Of a DNA stretch of 64,000 nt, positions 1 to 7,826 are shown piece by piece. How positions within the stretch are numbered: the first letter of the stretch is position 1; each line of letters starts with the position of its first letter. The position numbers and the translations under genes are program-made. The stretch comes from Chelativorans sp. Marseille-P2723 (GTDB lineage: Bacteria > Pseudomonadota > Alphaproteobacteria > Rhizobiales > Rhizobiaceae): NCBI RefSeq assembly GCF_902809845.1, contig NZ_CADDWI010000008.1:310001-374000 (forward strand), written 5' to 3'. The notes beneath the pieces were generated by a model. The model ran no database searches. It had not been told where the DNA came from and saw nothing but the letters and a program-made list of their open reading frames with translations.

Positions 1-551
1 TAAAGAATCACGTTCTCCGGCCGCCCTTCGACCCCGCCTTCCAGCGCGGCCTTCAGAGATTTGTACGATGTATCGTCATGATCGAAGGACAGATCGTCGC
101 AGAAGAGTATGAATCGGTGGGTTGATCCCTTCAGGAGCGCCATCAGCTTCGGAAGGCTCGCAATATCCTCCCTATGGATTTCAACCAGCTTCAGCGCCGC
201 ATCACCTTCCTTCCGGCTGCTGTTGATCTCCTCATGTACGGCTTTTACCAGCGACGACTTGCCCATGCCGCGCGCGCCCCAAAGAAGCGCATTATTTGCA
301 GGAAGTCCCGCGGCGAATCGGCGCGTATTGTCCAGGAGAATGTCGCGAACCCTGTCTATTCCCTTGATCAGGGAAATATCCACCCGATTGACTTTGGTAA
401 CGGGCAGCAGCGCGCTACTCTCCGCATCCCAGACAAAGCAGGATGCAGCGTCGAAATCGGGCACGGGCGGCAGGACAGGGGCGATCTTCTCGACTGCCGC
501 AACCAATCTGTCGAGTTTTTGGTTCAAAACCTCAAGAACATTCTCGGTCAT
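1..551 (-). CDS. DUF815 family P-loop ATPase (partial, C-terminus outside window)
   Basis: An open frame reads leftward from ATG 549-551 to the window edge without a stop, giving about 183 residues. Residues around 95-105 read GARGMGKSS, a Walker A loop. A later stretch, RFILFCDDLSF, fits a Walker B/strand region of AAA-like ATPases. The order (N-terminal helix, VDISLIKGIDRVRDILLDNT, P-loop, EIHREDIASLPKL) matches the DUF815 family of uncharacterised ATP-binding proteins, which I recall often lying beside yajC in rhizobia. It is divergent from yajC with about 200 bp between. The cellular role is unknown. The family call is fairly secure; the C-terminal half cannot be judged. Confidence 0.8.
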   Translation of the reverse strand, partial: MTENVLEVLNQKLDRLVAAVEKIAPVLPPVPDFDAASCFVWDAESSALLPVTKVNRVDISLIKGIDRVRDILLDNTRRFAAGLPANNALLWGARGMGKSSLVKAVHEEINSSRKEGDAALKLVEIHREDIASLPKLMALLKGSTHRFILFCDDLSFDHDDTSYKSLKAALEGGVEGRPENVIL

Positions 552-578
552 GCCTGGGACTCCGTTCACGCGGGCGGT

Positions 579-592
579 GTACCGTACGGTAC
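579..592. repeat. Perfect 14-bp palindrome in divergent promoter region
   Basis: GTACCGTACGGTAC is a perfect self-complementary 14-mer between the DUF815 gene and yajC, 28 bp upstream of the former's ATG. It could be a dimeric regulator site, but no second copy was noticed in the window. Confidence 0.4.
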
Positions 593-757
593 GGTTCTGT
601 CACGAACGTCTTCGATTTGCAAGCTGGTAGGCTCGCGCGCAAGCCGCGGTAATCGTTGCCGAAGCTGTTGCAATGAAGGGGCGAACATCTATATTCCGCC
701 CAGCTTTGGCGGGCTGGCGCGTCCGTCTTTCAGTCATTTGTATTTTGGGAGAAGTTC

Positions 758-1090
758 ATGCTTGTGACACCGGCATATGCCCAGGCGGGCGGGGCTCCGG
801 ACGTTTTTGTCAGCATCCTGCCTTTTGTGTTGATCTTTGTGATCATGTATTTCCTCATAATCAGGCCTCAGCGCCAGCAAATGAAGAAGCGCCAGGAGAT
901 GCTCGCAGCCGTCCGGCGGGGTGACACCGTGATCACGGGCGGCGGCCTCGTCGGCAAGGTGACGAAGGTCATCAACGACAATGAGCTTGAGGTTGATCTT
1001 GGGGGGGGGACGAAGGTCACCGCATTGCGCTCCATGCTTGCCGACGTGCGGGTGAAGAGCGAGCCGGTGGCGGAAAAGAGCAGCAAGTAA
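758..1090 (+). CDS. yajC: Preprotein translocase subunit YajC
   Basis: A 110-residue protein of typical YajC size. A short N-terminus (MLVTPAYAQAGG) is followed by one hydrophobic helix (about residues 20-38, ending LIIRPQRQQ) and a small cytoplasmic domain with the family hallmarks RPQRQQMKKRQEML and GDTVITGGGLVGKV. YajC binds SecDF at the inner membrane and assists Sec translocation. The start at 758 is preceded by GGAGAAG at a good distance. It leads the yajC-secDF operon, with secDF 67 bp downstream. Confidence 0.95.
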   Translation: MLVTPAYAQAGGAPDVFVSILPFVLIFVIMYFLIIRPQRQQMKKRQEMLAAVRRGDTVITGGGLVGKVTKVINDNELEVDLGGGTKVTALRSMLADVRVKSEPVAEKSSK

Positions 1091-1157
1091 CACTGCTCGG
1101 CTGAAGGGAACTGCCGGTACGGCGAGGGGCCGGCTGGCCTGAACGAAAAGAGAGACC

Positions 1158-3716
1158 ATGCTTTATTTTTCGCGCTGGCAGTCGATCCTGATTTGGCTGG
1201 TTGTGGCCCTGGGCGTTGTCTACGCCGCGCCCAACCTCTTTCCGCAATCCTTCCTGTCCTCGCTTCCCGGATGGGTTCCATCCAAGCAGATGACGCTTGG
1301 CCTCGACCTTCAAGGCGGGTCGCACATTCTTCTTCAAGTTGACCGCAAGTCGCTGGTTGCGGAACGTCTGTCAAGCATAAGGGACGACGTACGCACCTTG
1401 CTGCGCGAGCAGCGCATCGGCTATACGGGACTTTCAAGTGCCGGCCAGTCGGTTCAGGTGCGCATCCGGGACGCCGATCAGGTGGATGCTGCCCGGCGGG
1501 CGATATCGGAACTGACGCAGCCAATCACGGGCACTCTTTTCGGAAGTGGTTCCGTTAGGGAGCTTCAGCTTGCGGAGCCTGAGCGTGGCCTCCTCAGGCT
1601 TACGCTGACGGATGAAGGGATCAACTACCGGCTCTCCACGGCTGTCACCCAGTCCATCGAGGTGGTAGGGCGCCGTGTCAACGAACTCGGTACGACGGAA
1701 CCCATCATTCAGCGCCAGGGCAATGATCGCGTCCTCGTTCAGGTGCCAGGGCTGCAGGACCCGCAACGTCTGAAGGATATACTCGGCCAGACCGCCCGCC
1801 TGACCTTCCAGATGGTGGATCAATCCATGCCGGTAGAGGAGGCCATCAACGGCCGCCCGCCGGTCGGCACCTCCGTCATGTATTCCACCGACAACCCGCC
1901 GGTACCTTACATCATAGAGGATCGGGTCATTGTCTCAGGCGAGAACCTGGTCGATGCGCAGGCCGGCTTCGATCAATTAACCAATGAGCCAGTCGTCACC
2001 TTCCGTTTCGATACCCGCGGAGCAACCCGTTTCGGACAAGCAACGCAGCAGAATGTCGGTCGCCTCTTCGCAATCATTCTCGACAATCAGGTGATCTCGG
2101 CGCCTCAGATCCGCGAGCCGATCCTTGGCGGCACCGGCCAGATCTCGGGCAATTTCACTGTTCAGAGCGCCAATGACCTGGCGGTGCTGCTGCGCGCGGG
2201 CGCGCTTCCGGCAGACTTGTCCATTATCGAAGAGCGGACGGTGGGGCCAAGCCTCGGTCAGGATTCGATCGAGGCCGGCAAGATCGCGGCCGTTGTCGCC
2301 AGCATTCTGGTCATCGGCACCATGTTAGTCATATATGGCTGGCTTGGCGTGATTGCCAATCTGGCGTTGATGGCCAACGTGGCGATTATCGTTGCTATTC
2401 TTACGGTGCTCGGGGCGACACTGACCTTACCCGGCATTGCCGGCATCGTTCTCACCATTGGCATGGCGGTGGATTCAAACGTCATCATCTTCGAGCGCGT
2501 GCGTGAGGAAGTGGCGCGGGGCCGTTCCCTCGTCCAATCATTCGATCAGGGCTTTCAGAAGGCGCTGGCCACTATTGTCGACGCTAACCTTACCTCGATG
2601 ATTGTGGCGGCAATCCTGTTTTATGTAGGCACGGGTCCCGTGCGGGGCTTTGCAGTCACTCTCGCCATCGGCCTTCTGACGACCGTCTTCACCGCCTATA
2701 CGCTGTCTCGCTGGATGATCGCCGTTTGGTGGCTGCGCCGCTTCAAGCCGAAACAGCTGCCCGCCGGTCTGGTGCACAAGATGCCGCTGGAACCGAAGAT
2801 CGGCTTCATGAAGGCACGCCGCCTCTTTTTTGCACTGTCTGTCGCACTTACAGCCGGCGCTGCGGGCCTCTTCTTCGTGAAGGATTTCAACTACGGAATC
2901 GACTTCCAGGGCGGATCGTTGATCGAGGTTCAGGCCCGCAGCGGCGAGGCCGATCCCGGCAATGTACGCAGCCGCCTGTCGGAGCTCGATCTCGGCGAGA
3001 TTCAGGTCCAGGCCTTCGGAGATGGCGACGCGCTGATGATCCGACTTCAGGCGCAGGACGGCGGCGATACAGCCGAGCAGGAGGCGATGCTGAAGGTTCG
3101 CGGCGCGCTGGAAGACGACTACGAGTTCCGGCGCATTGAGGTGGTCGGCCCGACGGTGTCAGGCGAACTGGCCGTTTCCGGTATGATCGGCATCCTTTTG
3201 TCGATGATCGGCATGCTTATCTATATCTGGCTACGCTTCGAGTGGCAGTTCGGCGTTGGCGCCATTGTCTCAACTGCACATGACGTCGTCATGATTGTGG
3301 GGATTTATCTCCTGCTCGGGCTGGAGATGAATCTGACCGCCATTGCGGCGATCCTCACAGTGGTCGGCTATTCCATTAACGATACTATTGTTATCTATGA
3401 TCGTATCCGTGAGACGCTGCGCAAATACAAGAAGATGCCGATAGAAGAGGTGATCAATCTCTCGCTGAACCAGACGTTGTCGCGCACAATTCTCACAGGC
3501 GTAACTACGCTGTTCGCCTTGATTGCCCTCTACCTGTTCGGAGGCGAGGTTATAGCGTCCTTTGTACTGCCCATCATGATCGGGATCTTCATCGGCATTT
3601 ACTCGTCGCTGTTCATCGCTGGTCCAATGCTCATCATGTTCAACCTGCGGCCGGACACATTCGGCGTCGAGGAGGAGAAGAGCGGCGCGGTTGGGCAGGC
3701 TAAGGCCGGAACTTGA
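1158..3716 (+). CDS. secDF: Fused protein translocase SecDF
   Basis: An 852-residue fusion of SecD and SecF, an arrangement common in Rhizobiales. The SecD half begins with a membrane helix followed by the LDLQGGSHILLQVD signature, a large periplasmic P1 domain and a five-helix block with GMAVDSNVIIFERVREE. The SecF half (from about residue 545) repeats the plan: NYGIDFQGGSLIEV, a small periplasmic domain, then GYSINDTIVIYDRIRE. The protein uses the proton-motive force to help pull exported proteins through SecYEG. ATG 1158 has an AGAGAG Shine-Dalgarno-like stretch, and the next gene overlaps its stop codon. Confidence 0.97.
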   Translation: MLYFSRWQSILIWLVVALGVVYAAPNLFPQSFLSSLPGWVPSKQMTLGLDLQGGSHILLQVDRKSLVAERLSSIRDDVRTLLREQRIGYTGLSSAGQSVQVRIRDADQVDAARRAISELTQPITGTLFGSGSVRELQLAEPERGLLRLTLTDEGINYRLSTAVTQSIEVVGRRVNELGTTEPIIQRQGNDRVLVQVPGLQDPQRLKDILGQTARLTFQMVDQSMPVEEAINGRPPVGTSVMYSTDNPPVPYIIEDRVIVSGENLVDAQAGFDQLTNEPVVTFRFDTRGATRFGQATQQNVGRLFAIILDNQVISAPQIREPILGGTGQISGNFTVQSANDLAVLLRAGALPADLSIIEERTVGPSLGQDSIEAGKIAAVVASILVIGTMLVIYGWLGVIANLALMANVAIIVAILTVLGATLTLPGIAGIVLTIGMAVDSNVIIFERVREEVARGRSLVQSFDQGFQKALATIVDANLTSMIVAAILFYVGTGPVRGFAVTLAIGLLTTVFTAYTLSRWMIAVWWLRRFKPKQLPAGLVHKMPLEPKIGFMKARRLFFALSVALTAGAAGLFFVKDFNYGIDFQGGSLIEVQARSGEADPGNVRSRLSELDLGEIQVQAFGDGDALMIRLQAQDGGDTAEQEAMLKVRGALEDDYEFRRIEVVGPTVSGELAVSGMIGILLSMIGMLIYIWLRFEWQFGVGAIVSTAHDVVMIVGIYLLLGLEMNLTAIAAILTVVGYSINDTIVIYDRIRETLRKYKKMPIEEVINLSLNQTLSRTILTGVTTLFALIALYLFGGEVIASFVLPIMIGIFIGIYSSLFIAGPMLIMFNLRPDTFGVEEEKSGAVGQAKAGT

Positions 3717-4111
3717 CGGGCATGAAGAAGGGCATCACCATCCGTAACGCCCATTTCCCCGGCAGGAGCCCGATTGACGCCTATGGCAATGGCGGGTTCC
3801 GCTTTGCGGATATGTCACATCGGGGTTCGCTCCTGTGCCTTCCGTCCGGGATCTACGGCTGGGAGCCGCGAAACCTGCGCATGCTCGCCGAGGAGGATTT
3901 CACCGGGCTGATTGCGGAGGCGGAAAGGATCGAGATCCTGCTGGTGGGAACGGGCTCTACCTTGCAGCCCCTCGCGCCCGAGTTGCGCAGGGTGTTGAAG
4001 GAAGCGGGAATGGCGGTTGAAACGATGGCGACGGGTGCCGCGGTGCGCACCTTTAATGTGCTGCTTGCAGAGGATCGCGCGGTTGCGGCGGCTCTTATCG
4101 CCGTCGAATAG
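3713..4111 (+). CDS. Mth938/DUF498 family protein, NDUFAF3-like
   Basis: A 132-residue protein of the Mth938-like fold (DUF498). The central GIYGWEPRN and the later LLVGTGSTLQPL and GAAVRTFNVLLAEDRAVAAALI stretches are family signatures. The human member NDUFAF3 is an assembly factor for respiratory complex I. A TTG start at 3713 overlaps the secDF stop; ATG 3722 is a close alternative that removes three residues. It sits between secDF and an NDUFAF6-like gene, so a role in inserting or assembling complex I membrane subunits is a fair inference. No catalytic residues are known for the family. Confidence 0.85.
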   Translation: MTGMKKGITIRNAHFPGRSPIDAYGNGGFRFADMSHRGSLLCLPSGIYGWEPRNLRMLAEEDFTGLIAEAERIEILLVGTGSTLQPLAPELRRVLKEAGMAVETMATGAAVRTFNVLLAEDRAVAAALIAVE

Positions 4112-4112
4112 G

Positions 4113-4958
4113 ATGAACGCTAGCGAAGCCGAAGTCCAGCGGGTCGTAAGGCAAGCTGACCCTGAACGCTATCTTTCCGCTCTTTATGCTCCCGCGGAAC
4201 TGCGAGGAAGCCTGCTCGCCCTTTATGCGTTCAACGCAGAACTTGCTGCCGTGCGCGATCGCATCCGCGAGCCGCTGCCCGGTGAGATCCGGCTGCAATG
4301 GTGGCGCGATGCGCTTTCGTCGTTGGATGACCCTGCGGCTGAGGCCGGCCATCCCGTAGCCGCCGCCCTCATAGAAACGATCCGCCGCCACAAGCTGCCG
4401 GTTGAGCCTTTCCAGAACATGATCGAGGCGCGGGTTTTCGACCTTTATGATGACCCGATGCCGTCGCGCGGTGATCTAGAAGGATATAGTGGTGAAACCG
4501 CGTCGGCCCTGATCCAGCTTTCGGCTCTCATCCTTGACCCTCAAGCTGCCGTGGTCACCGCAGATCTGGCGGGCCATGCGGGCTGCGCACAGGCCATAGC
4601 TGGGATCTTGCGCATGCTGCCGATCCATCGCCGGCGTGGCCAGTCTTACATTCCGCTCGATGTGCTGGCCGCGGCTGGCGCTACGCGCGATACCTTCATT
4701 GAGGGCACCGACCGCGAAGCGGCCGCGCGCGCGGTTGAAGCAATGGTGGCGCTGGGGCGCGAGCATCTGGCCGCCTTTACTGAAGGGGCAGGGGCATTGC
4801 CGGTGTCGCTTCGCCCCGCCTATTTGCCTTTAGCGCTTACGGGCGCTTATTTCGACCGTATCCAGTCACTCGCAGACAAGGCTCTCGATGAAAGTGCAAG
4901 CTTGCCTCCGTGGCGCCGGCATTGGCTGCTTCTGAAACATGCCAAGGGCGGATGGTAA
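4113..4958 (+). CDS. Phytoene/squalene synthase-fold protein, NDUFAF6-like
   Basis: 281 residues from ATG 4113, two bases after the previous stop; an upstream TTG in the same frame would extend into the neighbouring gene and is less likely. The sequence has the all-alpha trans-isoprenyl diphosphate synthase fold signatures seen in the short alphaproteobacterial branch: LRGSLLALYAFNAELA, EIRLQWWRDAL, and YSGETASALIQL near the middle. The first aspartate-rich motif of true phytoene synthases is not apparent, and no carotenoid genes lie nearby. The mitochondrial relative NDUFAF6 assists complex I assembly. Its position directly after the NDUFAF3-like gene supports that role over carotenoid synthesis. 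Confidence 0.75.
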   Translation: MNASEAEVQRVVRQADPERYLSALYAPAELRGSLLALYAFNAELAAVRDRIREPLPGEIRLQWWRDALSSLDDPAAEAGHPVAAALIETIRRHKLPVEPFQNMIEARVFDLYDDPMPSRGDLEGYSGETASALIQLSALILDPQAAVVTADLAGHAGCAQAIAGILRMLPIHRRRGQSYIPLDVLAAAGATRDTFIEGTDREAAARAVEAMVALGREHLAAFTEGAGALPVSLRPAYLPLALTGAYFDRIQSLADKALDESASLPPWRRHWLLLKHAKGGW

Positions 4959-5014
4959 GCCACGTGCTTCTTCCTTCATCCTTGTGCGTCGTTCGCCAAA
5001 GCGAGGGTTACACA

Positions 5015-5908
5015 CTAAGGTTCCCGATACTCGCTATTATCCTCAACGCGGGCCGGGCTGTGAACATATTTCCCGTCTTCAGGCACAGCAACACGATTAA
5101 AGTTTCGTGATAGTTCATGCAGGGCTCTTTTCATCTCGGCACCTCGCATGGCTGGGCCATGGCCGGTTATTACGAGGTTTGGCTCAAGAGAGGCGAGCCG
5201 TTCCACTGATCTGAGCGCATTCTCCCAATTCGTGGTGTAATACATAGGGGGGCCATGCAGCTCCGGCTGTTGAACAGTGACGGCGTAGGCCGATTCCTGT
5301 CGTGTCGTAATGAATGCGTCGCCTGCTATAATTGTCCGATCGCTCTCCCGCCAAAGCGATATATGTCCCGGTGTGTGTCCCGGCGTGTGAAGCCATCGCC
5401 AACCCGGCATTTCAGGAACACTACCATCCTGCGGGAAAGTTCGGAGCCACCGGCTTACATTGACAGGCCCGCGAGGATAGAGCGGCGATAGCAGAGACAT
5501 CAATCCACCGCCAACCGAAGGGTCAGGCGGCGGGTAGGAGGCGCTGCCATCAAGATAAGGACGCTCCAGTTCATGAGCATAGACTGGCGTTTCCCAACGT
5601 TCTGCAAGCTCTTCCAGAGCGCCCACATGGTCGAAGTGGCCATGCGTCATTATAATTGCGGCAGGTCTGGAGTCCGGTCCGAAGCGTTCCGTTGCCGCGT
5701 TTGTTATCAATCCCGTGGTACCCATTACACCTGCATCAATGAGTACCCACTCGCGATCCTTGGCGCCCGCTCTTCCGAAGAAGATGACGTTGACAATTCC
5801 GAGCCTTCTATAGGCGAGGTCGTCTGCAATCTCGTGAGTACCGTCATCCTGTTCCTTGCGAGGGTCATCAGCGCGCGCATCGGGATCGACGCCAATCTGC
5901 TGTCCCAT
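5015..5908 (-). CDS. MBL-fold metallo-hydrolase
   Basis: 297 residues from ATG 5908 with AAAGGACAGG upstream. The metal-binding HxHxDH motif is THGHFDH (H89, H91, D93, H94), followed by TPGHTPGH near residue 170, GDAF and a C-terminal ITGHGPAMRG. This is the layout of glyoxalase II/lactonase-like hydrolases with a di-metal centre. There is no signal peptide, so it is probably cytosolic. The substrate cannot be told from sequence. It is monocistronic, with a long non-coding stretch upstream. Confidence 0.85.
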   Translation of the reverse strand: MGQQIGVDPDARADDPRKEQDDGTHEIADDLAYRRLGIVNVIFFGRAGAKDREWVLIDAGVMGTTGLITNAATERFGPDSRPAAIIMTHGHFDHVGALEELAERWETPVYAHELERPYLDGSASYPPPDPSVGGGLMSLLSPLYPRGPVNVSRWLRTFPQDGSVPEMPGWRWLHTPGHTPGHISLWRESDRTIIAGDAFITTRQESAYAVTVQQPELHGPPMYYTTNWENALRSVERLASLEPNLVITGHGPAMRGAEMKRALHELSRNFNRVAVPEDGKYVHSPARVEDNSEYREP

Positions 5909-6098
5909 GGCCTGTCCTTTCGAATGTTTTTTGAGCTTTGGACGAGATGCTCAGCGAACCGAACAGCCTTGCCGATAGCCGTACTAACCGGTCCCGAATG
6001 CGGAAGTTCCCTGACGTCCAGTTGATAGGCAACTTAGGTTTCAGGTTTGAATCAGCCGCACGGGCGAGCCGATTCGTGGTTAAGGCGCATGGTCGCTC

Positions 6099-6142
6099 GT
6101 GCAAAATATACACAGCAGGGCTGCGTCCGGAATATTTTGCAC
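6099..6142. repeat. Perfect 11-bp inverted repeat with nested inner hairpin
   Basis: GTGCAAAATAT (6099-6109) is repeated as its exact complement ATATTTTGCAC (6132-6142), 22 bp apart. The spacer itself contains GCAG-GG-CTGC. It may be an operator pair or a cruciform-forming element upstream of the MBL gene. Confidence 0.6.
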
Positions 6143-6208
6143 GTGTGCCGTCAGCTTTGCCGTAGAAGCTTTGGCCAGGGATGGGGTGAACGATGAATTC
6201 TGATGGAA

Positions 6209-6366
6209 CCGCCTGCCGGCACAGTGTTGGATATGCCTCGGTTAAGAAGGCTCAACATGCAGGCGGAACGCGGCACGGTAACACATCACCGCTTGAGACA
6301 AGCTGCTCCGGTACGCGAGACCTGATCCGGAGCAGGGAGGCTTGATTGCCGCCTCAGATCTTCTTT
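6209..6366. ncRNA. Candidate structured RNA (three consecutive hairpins)
   Basis: Three stem-loops follow one another. The first (6209-6266) is an extended hairpin with CCGCCTGC/GCAGGCGG outside, TGTTG/CAACA inside that, and GCCT/AGGC nearest the loop. The second (6303-6335) has the perfect 9-bp stem CTGCTCCGG/CCGGAGCAG. The third (6337-6355, GAGGC/GCCTC) is followed by CTTCTTTT on the plus strand, resembling a weak intrinsic terminator. A plus-strand transcript ending near 6366 would fit. I could not match it to 6S, SRP, RNase P, tmRNA or a riboswitch I know. The strand is a guess from the T-rich tract. Confidence 0.35.
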
Positions 6367-6552
6367 TAACGGCACATCGTTACCGGGAGGTTATCAAGTA
6401 ATTGAGTAATCCTTAATTTGCGGCGGAAGCTTGGGGCGCGCTCGCTGTTGCGGTGACATGAGCATTTGTGATGAATGCCACCTTCGAGTCCTTGGCGGCG
6501 CGAACCGGCCCTTGCTTCAAGCATTCCGTGGCTTCGCGCAAGAAGATCAACT

Positions 6553-7719
6553 TCAGCGTTTCAGCAGGCTGCGAGCAATGATGACTCGCATTATTTCGTT
6601 CGTGCCTTCCAGAATTTGATGCACCCGCAGGTCACGAACCAGTTTCTCCAGGCCGTAATCGTGCAGATAGCCATAGCCTCCGTGGAGCTGCAGCGCTTCA
6701 TTAGCAACTTCAAAGCAGGTATCGGTGACGAAGCGCTTGGCCATCGCTGACCATTTCGTGGCATCGCCGGCCTTGGAGTCGAGCCTGGCGGCGGCGGCAT
6801 AGAGGAGCATGCGGGAGGCCGAAATGCTCGTCTCCATATCCGCCAGCCTGAATTGCAGCGCCTGAAAGCGGTTGATCGGCCGACCGAATGCCTGTCTCTC
6901 GGCACTGTAGGCGAGCGCCTTCTTAAAAGCGGCATGTGCGCCGCCGAGCGAACACGCTGCAATGTTGAGCCGCCCACCGTCGAGCCCTGCCATGGCGATG
7001 CGGAAGCCATTTCCTTCGCTGCCCAGCATATTCGCAGCCGGTACGCTGCAGTTCTCGAAAATCACCTCTCGCGTGGGCTGCATGTGCCAGCCCATCTTGT
7101 TTTCCATCGGCCCGAAGGAAAGGCCGGGTGCATCCTTCGGCACGATAAAGGCGGAAATGCCGCGCGGACCGTTTTCACCGGTCCGTACCATGACGATGTA
7201 GATGTCTGAGACGCCCGCGCCGGAGATAAACTGCTTCGACCCATTGATGATATAGTTGTCACCGGATTTTTCTGCCCTTGTCCGCAGGGCGGCTGCGTCC
7301 GAACCGGAGCCGGGCTCTGTCAGGCAATAGCTTGCCAGCCATTCGAGCGTGGTAAGGTGAGGAAGGAAACGTGCACGGTTCTCCTCGCTACCGAATGTGT
7401 CGATCATCCAGACGACCATGTTGTGGATGGAGATGAAGGAGGAGAATCCTGGACAGGCAGCAGCCAACGCCTCGAAGATCAGCACCGCCTCCAGCCGACC
7501 AAGGCCGGAGCCGCCCAGTTCCTGCGAGCAATAGATGCCGCCGAAGCCAAGCGGACCAGCCTCGCGGATCACATCTACGGGGAAATGGCGCTTCTGGTCC
7601 CATTCAAGTGCAAAAGGCGCCACACGGTCTGCCGCAAAGCTTTCCGCCACCTCACGGATGGCGCGTTGCTCCGCATTTAGCTCGAACTGACGAACGGCGT
7701 CTTCTGCGGTAGCATCCAT
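6553..7719 (-). CDS. Acyl-CoA dehydrogenase (isobutyryl-CoA dehydrogenase-like)
   Basis: 388 residues, the usual length for a single-domain acyl-CoA dehydrogenase. FAD- and substrate-binding signatures are present: CLTEPGSGSDAA near residue 140, GISAFIVPKD, and LQLHGGYGYLHDYGLEKLVRD. The C-terminal ILEGTNEIMR supplies the likely catalytic base Glu371. The overall wording resembles isobutyryl-CoA dehydrogenase (ACAD8) of valine breakdown, which would pass electrons to ETF. No other valine genes are adjacent in the window, so substrate assignment is by resemblance only. The gene is divergent from cobQ. Confidence 0.85.
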   Translation of the reverse strand: MDATAEDAVRQFELNAEQRAIREVAESFAADRVAPFALEWDQKRHFPVDVIREAGPLGFGGIYCSQELGGSGLGRLEAVLIFEALAAACPGFSSFISIHNMVVWMIDTFGSEENRARFLPHLTTLEWLASYCLTEPGSGSDAAALRTRAEKSGDNYIINGSKQFISGAGVSDIYIVMVRTGENGPRGISAFIVPKDAPGLSFGPMENKMGWHMQPTREVIFENCSVPAANMLGSEGNGFRIAMAGLDGGRLNIAACSLGGAHAAFKKALAYSAERQAFGRPINRFQALQFRLADMETSISASRMLLYAAAARLDSKAGDATKWSAMAKRFVTDTCFEVANEALQLHGGYGYLHDYGLEKLVRDLRVHQILEGTNEIMRVIIARSLLKR

Positions 7720-7826
7720 GACATCCTTCCTGGCCCGACTTTCACTGCGCCGGAGTTTAGTGCATTGGAAGGAGCGCGCAACGCGAAGAGCAGGGTCCGG
7801 TTCCTGCGCAAAAAGAAGGGTGAGGA

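Larger units (their letters stand above)
5909..6552. other. 644-bp non-coding region with nested inverted repeats
   Basis: No credible gene is seen on either strand: the frames present lack ribosome-binding sites and family features. The stretch lies upstream of the MBL gene and downstream of the acyl-CoA dehydrogenase, both read leftward. It holds at least four strong inverted repeats (listed separately) within 6099-6366, so the region probably encodes a structured RNA or a regulatory element. Confidence 0.6.

Noticed and set aside
4959-5110. Short plus-strand frame continuing after the phytoene-synthase-like gene
   Set aside because: It has no ribosome-binding site and overlaps the 3' end of the MBL hydrolase gene, whose coding quality is clear.
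6246-6336. Possible cobalamin riboswitch (GCGAGACCTGATCC resembles a B12 box, and cobQ is 1.5 kb away)
   Set aside because: The conserved core (CCGCAACTGT-like segment and adjoining stems) is missing. The next plus-strand gene lies 1.5 kb further, beyond an opposing gene.
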